Assembly (NCBI GenBank): GCA_005281725.1 | Contig: SSBO01000003.1 | Span: forward strand, 8,850,479-8,914,478 | DNA from: Wuchereria bancrofti | Lineage: Eukaryota > Nematoda > Chromadorea > Rhabditida > Onchocercidae | Direction of reading: 5' to 3' | DNA: 64,000 nt | In this document: positions 24,387-35,786 of the stretch, in pieces | How positions within the stretch are numbered: position 1 is the first letter of the stretch | Layout: every line of letters starts with the position of its first letter | Notes under the pieces: generated by a model | What the model was told of the DNA's origin: nothing | What the model saw: the letters and a program-made list of their open reading frames with translations, nothing else | Database searches by the model: none | Program-made: the position numbers and the translations under genes

Positions 24387-26797
24387 CTAATTGTTTGGTC
24401 TAAAATGAAAAATAATTATTCAGTGAATGTGATTTTACCGGAAATTTGAAAATCACTTTCACTTTCGTAACAGTGAGGCTGACAAAATCATTACCGTAGT
24501 ACAAAAAGTCCTTCACGGCGGCAATATGAGGCAAAAAGAAAAATGTTTTTCGATGGTTTAACATAAAATTAATTCACAGCTTAACATTTCAAATTGCATC
24601 ATCCTTTATCAGTAGTAGTCGGTAACATCAGCTGGCAACTGAACTGATATGACAGATGAAATGACAAATTTATTTAATGCTATACGAATAATACAATCAA
24701 ACAAACCTTGTCCACTCAACTTTCAGCACGAGGTGATCCAACTTATACCCATTCAATTTCTGTATTGCAGCTTCTGTTTGACTGCGATGTTCGAATGTGA
24801 CAAAAGCGAAACCTTTCGGTTTATTTGTATGTTTATCCTTCGCAATAAAGACTCGATTTACGGTACCCACAGTACCGAATAAAGCACGGAGTTCCTAGAA
24901 TTATTGTTTAATCATTTTTTAAAATTCATTATCTTTGTTCAACTCCCGACTTGCATTTCAAAATTAAAAGCAATAATCTCAAACCTTCAGGTTACATGTA
25001 ACATTTGAAAAATTTTCCAGATCAGTAGTAGTAGCATCTTACAACTAAAGATGGACACTAAGATAAAGTTCCATAAAGAAAATTAATGTGACTCAACTTT
25101 CCAAAAATGAACTAACCATTTCATCACACTCTTCCGGTAGATTAGTAACTCTGCATGTATTTTCCTCAGACCTTCTTTCTGCACCTCCTGTAATCGCTGG
25201 ACGATCTCCACGCATCCCGGGTGCTACATATTTACCTGATCCCGGCACTGCTGGACCAAGTTTTGTATCTTTCTCTTTACTTTCCAAATCTTCCTCATCA
25301 TCTTTCGCATACATTGATTTGTATGGACAACTTACAGACCAATGCTCGTCTGACTAAAATCGATTTCAAAATATTAGCTTGTAAGCATCCTAAAGTGTGC
25401 AATTAATTCATTTAAATTAAGTGTTTTAATTTTAAAAAGTCAATTTTTCCTTGAAAATCAAAAAAGAAAGTGGAATGGCTTTAATCCTTCGATATATGGT
25501 AACAATTAAATTTTACAACTTATTCATCAAATTTAAGGAACTAACTTTGCAGTAACGACAATGAGTGAATGATCCTCCCGTTGTTGTTGCAACTTTAGTT
25601 CCTTCATCACCGATATCGAGTTGTTGCTAAAATACAGTTACTGAATTTGCAACTATTTAAAATCTACAAAATAAAGAAAGAAACATATTAGAGTACACTT
25701 ACTTCACCGGCACGATTTCTAATGAACTGCATAAGAACTTCTTCAGCCACATAAGTTGTGGACACATGCGGTCCAGGACCATCATTCTTACACTGCCCAA
25801 ATTTCTTCCATTTCTTTCGTTCTGCTATCGGTCTTGACACCTTTTTCGTCACAACTTTGAAAGTTGTCACAACCTGTCATATGTACATATAGTGGAAAAC
25901 CAAAAATCTTCCTTACCTTACTTTTAACTTAGCCATTCTAGCATTTTCTCTCGATGATAATTCTTTTATTTATTATCAGCCCATTTACTATCACCTTTAA
26001 AGAAAACAGATCACTGACATTAAAACCATAATTTCATCAACTTTGCTAACCTTATATTTGCCCGTATCATCAGAAATAATATCGGTAACAATTTTAATAC
26101 CATCTTTTGTTGATTCATGAGCCCCACCCAGAGCTGAAACAGTTAATCAAAATACGCAACAGCAAAAAAAGTTCAAATATGGATAACAAGGAAAATAAGC
26201 CTGAAATATTTCCTCCAGTCAAGTCTCATGATTATACAATTCAGGAACTATTCAAAAATTCCGCTATTTGTTCGATACAATTAAATGCTAAGAAAATATT
26301 TTAATTTCATGGCTTTACAGAGTCGACTAATTACTGGATTTGCAGAAGTTTCTAGAATTGCGTGTGTTGCATTCTACATTCTGATTTAATAGTAGCTACA
26401 TGACAAAAAGCGATCAAATAAGAAAGTTGTAAAAGGATAAGGACTTACTCTCTTGCTCGACTGCTTCAGCCCAACTACCAATAGCAGAAATAGAACTTCT
26501 GCAATAAGAGACACCAAGTATACTAATAACAATACATGAAAAAAAATTAAAACTGCGTAACCTCAAAGCATAAGGAATTTCGTATTCGTAATTAACCCCG
26601 AAAATTCCCACCTGCTGTTTCGTCTCCGTATAAAGTTAATCAGCTGTATCACTATACTGTGAACTACATTGTATATCACTACACTTAAGCTCGTCAAATC
26701 ACAAATATTACACGCAGTGTTCAATTAGTGGTAAGAAAGATTATACAACTTACAGATTAGGAAGTGGTGGTGCAGTACTTGCTGTTGTTACAGCCAT
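24387..26797 (-). CDS. eif-3.G: Translation initiation factor eIF3 subunit G
   Basis: Eight minus-strand exons: 26754-26797, 26449-26498, 26051-26133, 25703-25873, 25546-25626, 25117-25353, 24707-24894 and 24387-24399, giving 288 aa (human 320). Landmarks in order: SWAEAVEQE near the N-terminus; RKKWKKFGQCKNDGPGPHVS; a CCHC zinc knuckle (C139, C142, H147, C152); GKYVAPGMRG; and an RRM from about residue 200 with CRVTNLPE (RNP2) and KGFAFVTF (RNP1). The last exon adds only Pro-Asn-Asn and the stop, giving the family ending VEWTRPNN. eIF3g is an RNA-binding subunit of the eIF3 complex on the 40S ribosome, important in scanning and reinitiation. Its neighbour ARL2 is codirectional and close. Confidence 0.96.
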
Positions 26798-26813
26798 CTC
26801 TTTTAATAATTAA

Positions 26814-26822
26814 CTGAAATAG
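26814..26822 (-). promoter_or_regulatory. Putative trans-splice acceptor, eIF3g
   Basis: CTATTTCAG on the minus strand ends 16 bases before the ATG, a typical distance for a nematode spliced-leader site. Confidence 0.5.
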
Positions 26823-27767
26823 ATAACAACGTATGGATATGTTTAAAATTTTGCAAACCTTAACGTAATCTATGTGATAATAAAACTTATACACATCAAA
26901 GTTCAGCAATTATATCTACAGCCTAACAATCCACTTAACCAACAATGTATAATCTTGAATAAGAGGAGAATATTTCACGTCTGCTATCATTTTCTCGTCA
27001 ATTTTATGTGGTATGAATACACGAACAATTCATTAATTATAGAGTAATCAAAATGAATGGTCATCACGTGAGTGCTATAAATGACAAATGATAATATGGC
27101 ATCACATTTGAGTCATAAATTATAAGGAATCGATAATAGTCAATCATATGTACTTCATTTCTCTATACAACTATTGTTCATCAATTACACTTCATATATT
27201 TCATCTTACCATGCAACTACCACTCAATCATCTGCAACATATCAATCTCCATAAAAGTGGAACCACCCCGCATCTTACCCTAACTCACGACAAAAGCGCC
27301 TAACTAAACAATTGAAATGCAACATCGGCATAAAACCACTCCCGTCAAAGTAACATAAATTAACCGTGGTAATTATGCAACAAATCATCCCGGTGATTTG
27401 TTTCATAAGTGATAAAAATGGTGGTAGTAATTTGATCGCAAACATAAACAAGACAAGAAGTATTGAAATTTAAGGAATTAAAATTTGTCACTCTTTGTTG
27501 CAACTTAACAAATCAAAAACCTATCAGAAAATTGAATGAAGGGAAAAATTCCAACGACAAAACATATCTGTCTATAAATAATGATAAGATAATTTTAATC
27601 TTACTAATTATTTTAAATGAATTTAGCAGGAAAAAAGAAGATAGCCATGAAATTTATAATCTTAGCAAGTATAATTTTATGAAATCTTTGTCGATACTTC
27701 AAAACGATTGATGAATGTTAATATAATGAAAGGTTTTTCGAAAGAACACATTTCGCGAATATTGCTG
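26823..27767. other. Upstream flank of eIF3g
   Basis: A+T-rich non-coding sequence that probably contains the eIF3g promoter. No defined core promoter element or gene is recognisable. Confidence 0.5.
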
Positions 27768-28012
27768 GCATTATTATTATTGTTATTATTATTATTACTA
27801 TTATTATTACCATCATTATTATTAATATTATTATTATTTTTACTATTATTATTATTTTTATTATTATTGCCATTATTATTACCATTATTATTAATTATTA
27901 ATTGTTATTATTAATTATTATTATCAAGATTTCAGTTATTATTATTGTTAATTATTATTGTTATTATTATTACTATTAATTACTATTATTATTAATTATT
28001 ATTATCATTACA
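27768..28012. repeat. (ATT)n microsatellite, long and impure
   Basis: Around 245 bases of ATT repeats with GTT, ACT and AATT interruptions. The poly-Leu open frame through it is an artefact. Confidence 0.92.
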
Positions 28013-28367
28013 CTAAAATGACTAATTTCAAAATATACTATCACATTTCACTGAATTTTTTTCCTCGATAATATTACTTTTTAGATGTTTTACATCTATT
28101 TATGCGAATATTTCAATTAAATTAAATAATTATATGATAAATATGAGTGAAATAAAGAAATATTGAAATTTTTTTTCTTTTTTTTTTTGGAAATAGATGA
28201 AACATTCATTTATGACAGAGAGTAAAATAACAAAACAGCAAATACATTTGCTGAGTTAAAATAAGAAATAACTTTCAACAAATAAAATATTAGTTTTGTG
28301 TGGTGGAAAAAAAAAAGAAAAGAAAAAAATGCCAAAACAACATTGCTTTGACTGTATGTTTGAGATT

Positions 28368-28381
28368 TGACCTTGAGGTCA
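28368..28381. promoter_or_regulatory. Nuclear-receptor-type element (TGACCT-N2-AGGTCA)
   Basis: TGACCTTGAGGTCA contains two AGGTCA half-sites pointing outward with a 2-base spacer. The reverse strand reads TCAAGGTCA, the extended half-site used by NR5A/ERR-type receptors. Related copies lie at 28660, 29896, 29933 and about 30027. Function is inference. Confidence 0.35.
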
Positions 28382-28451
28382 TTCTCATTTCAATATGTTG
28401 CAACAGACAAGAAGAAATAATATATATGTATAAAGTAATCCTCTGCACAAT

Positions 28452-28495
28452 TCTCTCTCTCTCCCTTCCTCTCCCTCTCTCTCTCTCTCTCTCAG
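28452..28495. repeat. (CT)n microsatellite
   Basis: A run of CT with a few CC interruptions, followed at once by AGGTGACAG. Confidence 0.9.
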
Positions 28496-28659
28496 GTGAC
28501 AGTATATTTCGTTATTATTATATGGTAGATCTATTTGCAATTGAATGATACTTTTATTGGTCATTCATTTTTATGATCACTCTTATATAAAGCACTCATT
28601 TCTCTTTGAAGTAAACGAATTGCACTGCATAAATCGATTGGTTTACAATCTGAGTTACA

Positions 28660-28674
28660 TGACCTTAAGGGTCA
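28660..28674. promoter_or_regulatory. Nuclear-receptor-type element (TGACCT-N3-GGGTCA)
   Basis: TGACCTTAAGGGTCA is a second everted half-site pair, 290 bases from the first, with a 3-base spacer and one changed position. It may be functional or part of a dispersed repeat. Confidence 0.3.
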
Positions 28675-28699
28675 TTTACATTTGGATATATTCAATTGT

Positions 28700-31316
28700 A
28701 AATAGCAATAAATGACATGTACTTTACTTTACTTAACTTGAATGATATAGAATTGAATTATATTATGATAACACAAAAATTCAATATTAAATGAAAGAGT
28801 AAAAATTCAATATCTAAAAATTAATATCAAATGAAAGAATAGTATTCAATATCCTAAAATTTTCATAATTTTATAAAATGATAAGTAATGCCAAAGATCA
28901 AAAGGCATTGATATATCAAAAGAAATATAGAATGAATATAGAATTTCAGATGATATCATCTATAATTGGGGAAAAGTTTTTTTTTTTTACTGATTCAAAA
29001 AAAAAATAGTGAAATTTGTTGATATTACCTTATTTTAAACTAAATATGTAATACTAATATAGTTTATATTAAATATGCAATATCAGTATAGTTTAGACTG
29101 AATATTCGATTCCGTCTATTATTTAAATTGCTCTACTGCATCTAACTCTGCTCATTATGATGATATAAGCTATAGATTACTTAAAATTAATGCTAATATC
29201 CTTAAAGAAATAAATATATTCGTTAATGAGTGCGGAAAATTTTGAAAAAGAGATTTAAAAAGAAAAAAAAGAGAAAAATCTTAATCAGCGCTTATGTATC
29301 ATCTCTGGGTCACTTGAAATGGACAATAGAGAAGCTTTTCGTAAAAAGATTGAACTATAAAAGTAGAAATATGAAAAATTAGGGAAAGAAATGAAAAATG
29401 AAATACAAAAAATGTTTTGCTTTAATATAGTACAAGAGGTATTAGTGGAATTTGGGAAGTTCTTTTTTTTTTATTTTAAATTTTTATTAAATGAATTTGA
29501 AATAAAGTTGGATTCAAAAATCTATGAGATCATCAATGGAAATGAAAAAAGGAAGGAAAGTTTGCTTACTATGCATAATTAAATTTTAGCAAAATAAGCT
29601 TAATGAGGCAGAATATGCATAATAGTAAATTAATGAGAAAAATAAAATTACAGAACTAAAAAAATTTCATTCGATATTTGGAAGAAAAAAAAACGAATGA
29701 AGTACACTTCAAAAATAATTTATGAAAATACGAAATGTTTGCTTTATGTAACTAAAAAATTTCACATTATGGTCACACTTATATAGAACATTGCTAATGA
29801 ATAAATTATTAATATTAATAGTTAGCTAAATTTACCTAAATTAAATTATTGTACAGGTAAGCTTGACACCACAATTAATCAATGAAGAAAATAAATGACC
29901 TTTTACCTGGTTGAGTGTAATTGAACTATACATGACCTTGGGGTTATTGAAACAGAGCATAATCAATGGATAGACATTATTAAATGACATTTAATTAATT
30001 TGTTGGTTGTGCAATTGAGTTAACATGACCTCAATTACTCAGGTACAACCAGTGGATGAATATCAACAAAGGTCAACAAAAAAAAAAAGAATAAAGTCAA
30101 CAAAAAATCAGCAAAAATATTATTTAATACACTGTAAGAAAATAAATTTTAATGAAATAAATAAATCTTATTAAAAAAAATTAATATTTATTCTTTCTAA
30201 TAAAAAAAAAAATTTTATCAAATTTTATCTGGAAGTATAAACCATTCATAATAATATTATTGGTTTTTCGGCATAATTTATTGTTGTTGAAACAAAAAGC
30301 ATTCTATAAGAATGTTATGATTTAAAAGTGAATTACTCGATCTATGATCATTGACATATATATGATTTAGCTAATGAGTGGACTCAACAGTGAGTGAAAT
30401 GGACATATGCCTTTGGTCACTTTATCTATAAATTGAATTCAATCTTATTGCATGAAATTAATATTGGTCAATCATCGATGTCCACTTCGTTTCTTAGTAA
30501 TACAAGTAATTGCATTATTAGTAAACTGATATTTGCAAATTATTTCTTTTTCAATAACACTGATTGCTTCATTAAATTGTAATTTGAAATTTGAAGATTG
30601 TGATAACAATTCAACTAATAAACATACAAATGTGATTTTAAAAAGAATTTCTCGAGAAATAGCTAATCGGAAAACTAAATGATAAACTATGGCTCTTATC
30701 ATCAGATGTTGAATTATCCAATTTCTCATTAGTTTCTATTCATTAAGAGAATTTATTTTATGACAATATCAAATAGTGATATAATCTTTTTTGAAATTTA
30801 AAAAATTGATTATAAATTTAGAAAACTGATCGTACCTTTGATCTTTCTTTATCTTTGAGCTCTATTCGAATTTTTATTCATTCATCTATGTGAAATGAAT
30901 ATAGTTGGATGGTTATAGTAGTAGAAAGGACACAAATATGCATAAATATAGGTAATTACTTTTCTTATTATTACAAAATAAATGAGTTAAATTTTTGGGA
31001 ACGAATTTTATTGATTGATTGAATAATTAATGATTAGGTTTTAAAGCTTTCAAAACATTTGATAGATTAAGAAAATGATAAATTCACATTGATAGTGAAA
31101 TGATTGATGAATATCTCTTATCAAGCAAACAATCATTCATGCTTCTCTTTTATCACACAATTCTATCTCTTTTAATATATTATAATTTGTCGTTTAAAAT
31201 TTCGAAAAGAGGGACTGAATAATTTCATTTAATATATATGTAATATCTGATAATTTCTTCTATATTATTAAAGTTAGGAAGGAATTACATCGTTTTTTTT
31301 CTCTACTAATATCTTA
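28700..31316. other. Gene-free A+T-rich interval
   Basis: No gene is supported. Includes further TGACCT-containing segments at 29896, 29933 and about 30027. Weak complementary open frames of 60-85 codons on both strands at 30394-30729 show no recognisable similarity. Confidence 0.5.
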
Positions 31317-31877
31317 CCCAAAATCACTTTTCTTACCCAAAATGCAACATGAACATTTCAAATTACTTTTCTTACCCAAAATACAACATAGACATTTCAT
31401 CAGTGTACATTATAATAAATTACTTTTCTTACCCAAAATACAACATGGGCATTTCATCAGTCTATATTATAATAAATTACTTTTCTTACCCAAAATACAA
31501 CATGGGCATTTCATCAGTCTATATTATAATAAATTACTTTTCTTACCCAAAATACAACATGGGCATTTCATCAGTCTATATTATAATAAATTACTTTTCC
31601 TACCCAAAATACAACATGGGCATTTCATCAGTCTATATTATAATAAATTACTTTTCTTACCCAAAATACAACATAGACATTTCATCAGTGTACATTATAT
31701 AAAATTACTTTTCTTACCCAAAACAATAAATTACTTTTCCTACCCAAAATACAACATAGACATTTCATCAGTGTACATTATATAAAATTACTTTTCTTAC
31801 CCAAAACAATAAATTACTTTTCCTACCCAAAATACAACATGGGCATTTCAAATTACTTTTCTTATCAAAAATACAAT
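31317..31877. repeat. 57-bp tandem satellite, about 9 full or partial copies
   Basis: Near-identical units contain TTACTTTTCTTACCCAAAAT, then ACAACATGGGCATTTCATCA and a TATATTATAATAAA spacer. The first and last copies are shortened. The period is a multiple of three and two plus-strand frames lack stops, producing apparent 19-residue protein repeats. The A+T content and the two equally open frames argue against coding. Confidence 0.95.
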
Positions 31878-34829
31878 ATGGGCATTTTATTGTAATGATG
31901 GAGATGTTAAGAAATTAGCAGTGTATGAATAAAAATTAAATTTTTTGAAAATTTGAAATAAATTTAAAAGAGGAATGCTGTAATTTTGTTAATGAAGCAC
32001 AATTCAAACGCATCCATAATCCATCTTATTTGTGAATAAATTATGTCAGATAATTAATCATTTCTGATAAATCATTTCTGATGTAAAACAAACAGTGCAT
32101 AAATAGTTTGTAAACAATAAAGCATCAAAAATATTCAATCAAAAACAATACAATTAATTTTAGCAATTACTCAAATAATTCTTATTAAAAAGATTTTTAA
32201 TTAATACAAATTTTAATAAATTAATATAATCATTGTAATAAGTAATTACAAATAATTAATTAATTATTTTCATCCTTAATGGTAACAATTTAGGAAATAA
32301 ATTGGAAATTTAAAAAATAAATTAGAAATTTGCATTACATAATGTAATAAATTAAGGATGGTAGTATTAATTATGAAATTATGTCATCCAAAGAAGAAAA
32401 AATTTAAGAAACACTATGAATTAATTAAATATGCAATTTAAAAAAAAATGCTACAGAAATAAATCAGAAATTTACATTACATTTTGTAATCAATCATTTT
32501 TAATTTTATATTAAACATTATTTTATGATTAATATATACCTATCGATCATAATATTTTCACTTTGATCATTTACGTAGGATACGTATCAATCATTCAAAT
32601 AAATTATTTATTCATTTCTTTTTTTTTTTTCTGATGCAAATAATTTATGAAATTTTAAACAAACATTATGAATTAATTAAATATGCAATTTAAAAAAAAT
32701 GCTATAAAAATAAATTAGAATGAACTATGTTAAAATTATAGTACAATTTCTCTTTTTCTTTATGATAAGGAATGATAGAAAGATGAAAATGATCAATAAT
32801 CACTGATTACTGATATAAATGATAGCAATTACAGAAAAAAAAAAGCATTGTGTAGCATTTTTTTTTTTTTTTTGAATACAAATTCTTCCGTTATTTCGTT
32901 AAATGTGTAAAGTTACAAAAAGTTACAAATATGTTAAACTGCTTTTTAAACCATTTAAAATTTTTTAGCTATTCCATCGTTTATTTCAAATGTTTAAATT
33001 AGCAATAATCAATGAATGGCTAAACTTTTATTAGTTTTTTTATTATTATAATAATTTATTTTGTCTTAATTTTTTACCTAATCCTTTTCGACATTTTATT
33101 TTTTTAATTAATCAGATATTTAAATAAATGTGCAATTATTTAGTTTAAAAGGTGTATAATTATTTAGAGATTATTTTTAAAGTGATTTAATCCTTTTTTT
33201 TTTCTTGAAGAAATAAGTAAACGTATGGGAGTAATGGTAAAGTAATAAACTGAAATAAATTATATTCAAAAATATTTTCCATTTTTTCCAATTTCAATTT
33301 GATATTATAATTCAAAAGAACTAAACGAGTTTTTCGTTTAATTTTTTTTTTTTAAATTTTTCATTTATTATAGAAATTATCAGATGGAATATAATTAACA
33401 TAATAATTGGAAATAATTAGTGCTGCATATTGTTGTTATTGTGGCAATTGTTTAAAATGCCATTTAGAATTTTGAGAATAAGAAGAAATTTGGTAAGTTA
33501 AACTTTTTTTCCATCTTTTTAGTTATTTATTTATTTATTTTTTTTAAAGCATAAATTATTTAGCCCTAACTTATTTTATGTGATATGAAGAAATTTGAGA
33601 AACAAAAGATTTTGTTTTCTGAAGAAAAAAAAAGAAAAAAAATTTCTAAAATTAAATTCAAACATTGTTTTCGTCATTTCCAATTCATTTTACTTTTTTT
33701 TTACTTACATTTTATCGTTTTCTTTTTTTAAAAAAAAATTTTTTTTTTCTTTCTTCTCTCTCTCTCTCTTCCTTTCTGTATTGTATAATTGAAAAATATC
33801 AGCTGTTCAAATGTACCTCAAATCAAATATATTTGAAATAATAGTTCTTTGACACTTGTTTTTTTCAAACAAATGTGACAGTTAGAAATAATAATAATAA
33901 TAATTAAAATATTACTAACTAATTGCTTGATGCTAAAAATAGATACATATTTTAGTAAAATTACTAAAATTTGAGAAAGAACAAATACAATAAATTTAGT
34001 AATTTTTTATTTAACATTAACAAATTTATCTTCAAAAAAAAAAAAAGGAAAAGGAAAAGTTTATGACAGAAAAAAACGGAAGATGTAAACCGGAATGATT
34101 ACTTTGTTTAGTCTGTTTTTTCTTCAGGAATTAATATCTCTACTGAATAGAAAAATTAATCAAACAAATATGCCATTTGTTATTTAACATTATTTCTTGC
34201 AAACATATCATAAATAGATTCTATTTGATTTTATAAAGAAATTGAAATTTTGAGATTTAATTATTATTTACTTTTTTATTTTTGGAGAATAGACTGAGCT
34301 AGATTTTATGAACTAATTAATTTTATTAATTAAATGTATTACAAATGTTGGCAAATTTACAATTTACGCTGTACTAAAAGATTGATAGTGACAGATTAGG
34401 GAATTTTTCTCTTATTTTTTAATTTTTAAATGCACAAATGAAATATGAATTAAGGAAACAACAAAAGCTATCGGACAATCTCGAAAAATTGATTCGAAAA
34501 TTCGATGTGACACTATGAAATATAATGAAAATGAACTCTCTGATACAATACAACACGATGAATGTACTTCAAAAGTAAGAAATTAAACAATTTTAATTAA
34601 TTAACACTTCCTATAATCATGCATGATTAATAAACAAAAAAAAAAAAAAAAAAGGAAACTGGTTATTTGTTAAATATGATAATAAAATCGTTATTTTTTA
34701 AATAACCTTAAAAAATATTTAAAAATAGTTTTTCAATAGTTTAAAGCATTAGCATTAAAAATAAACAAATTTTTCATTCTCAATTATGCTTTTTTTTCTT
34801 TTGCTTTTTAAAATAGTATTATTGTCATC
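31878..34829. other. Gene-free A+T-rich interval
   Basis: Very A+T-rich, with homopolymer tracts and short repeats of AAATAAATTAGAAAT type around 32300-32700. The segment at 32430-32460 recurs almost unchanged near 32660-32710 (AATTAAATATGCAATTTAAA). No gene or RNA is recognisable. Confidence 0.5.
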
Positions 34830-34950
34830 TTGTGGTCATTCACGTAGTCATCCCTATGGTCATTCACGTAGCCATTCCCTATGGTCATTCACGTAATCAC
34901 CCCTATGACCATTCACGTAGCCATCCTTATGATCATTCCATACGGTCATT
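34830..34950. repeat. 24-bp minisatellite, about 5 copies
   Basis: Variants of GGTCATTCACGTAGYCATCC(C)TAT occur in tandem. Each intact copy contains an ACGTA core and a GGTCA half-site. Confidence 0.85.
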
Positions 34951-35173
34951 AATTTTGGCATTCTATTTATCATTTACAATCAAAATAGAAATCGCTCTAT
35001 TTTTAAATTTCAACTGCAATATTATTTAAATTTCAATTTCAATTACAATATTATAAATGCTAAATCAATAGACAATTCTTTTTTTTTTCTAAATTTTATT
35101 TCTCAATTTATAATGTAAACAGCCTGAAAAAAAAAAAGTATGGTATCAAATGTGAATTATTCCTCAGAATGCA

Positions 35174-35187
35174 CGTAACACGTGACG
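35174..35187. promoter_or_regulatory. E-box (CACGTG) upstream of the debranching-enzyme gene
   Basis: CGTAACACGTGACG contains a palindromic CACGTG with TCACGTG on the reverse strand, plus an adjacent ACGT core. It is about 600 bases upstream of the start codon. This resembles TFEB/MXL-type E-boxes or HIF-type ACGTG sites, but function is only inferred. Confidence 0.3.
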
Positions 35188-35740
35188 AACGAGAGGGAGA
35201 GAAGAACGGGGAAATATTAAGCATATAAATCGATTAGTTTTAGATTGAAATATTTCTTGTGTATCATTTGATGCTGCTGTACTACTTGTTTTGCTTCCTT
35301 TCTACACATACATCGAAAGCCAACTCATCTGCATCTCTTTTCTTCGTTTTTGTTTTGTTTTCTTTTTCGTCAAATTTTTAAATTAAAATTTTTGTTTTTC
35401 TGGTTGCAGTTAAACAGTGTATGGTTTAAATTTCCGGTTTTCATTTTCAATTAGAATGAATTTTGCTCCTAATAATTTCTTGCTTCTCTGCAAAAAAGAA
35501 AAAAAAAAGAAGAGATCGATAACATAACTAATTATTGATTGATTGTTTTTTTTATTTCTTTTTTTAGTGTTACTAAAATTTTTATTAATTAATATATATA
35601 TATGTTGAGAATTTATTTTACATTAATTTAATTTTTTTTTTAAATTAAATATTTAAAAGTCGAAAATTTTTAAAATTAATTGATAAATTGCTTTTGAACG
35701 CTGCAAATATCTTTGTTCAATTCATTATCAAATTCTTTCA

Positions 35741-35750
35741 TCCACTTCAG
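35741..35750 (+). promoter_or_regulatory. Putative trans-splice acceptor, debranching enzyme
   Basis: TCCACTTCAG ends 36 bases upstream of the ATG. A weaker ATTTTAG acceptor lies between it and the start. Confidence 0.4.
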
Positions 35751-35786
35751 ACGAATTATTTTAGCTTTCTTGTATATTTAAACATT

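Noticed and set aside
30394..30729. Overlapping frames of 62 and 85 codons on opposite strands
   Set aside because: No family resemblance and no flanking exons. Mutually overlapping frames are common by chance.
31342..31785. 147-codon frame with 19-residue repeats
   Set aside because: Generated by the 57-bp satellite. A second frame is equally open and the codon composition is not gene-like.
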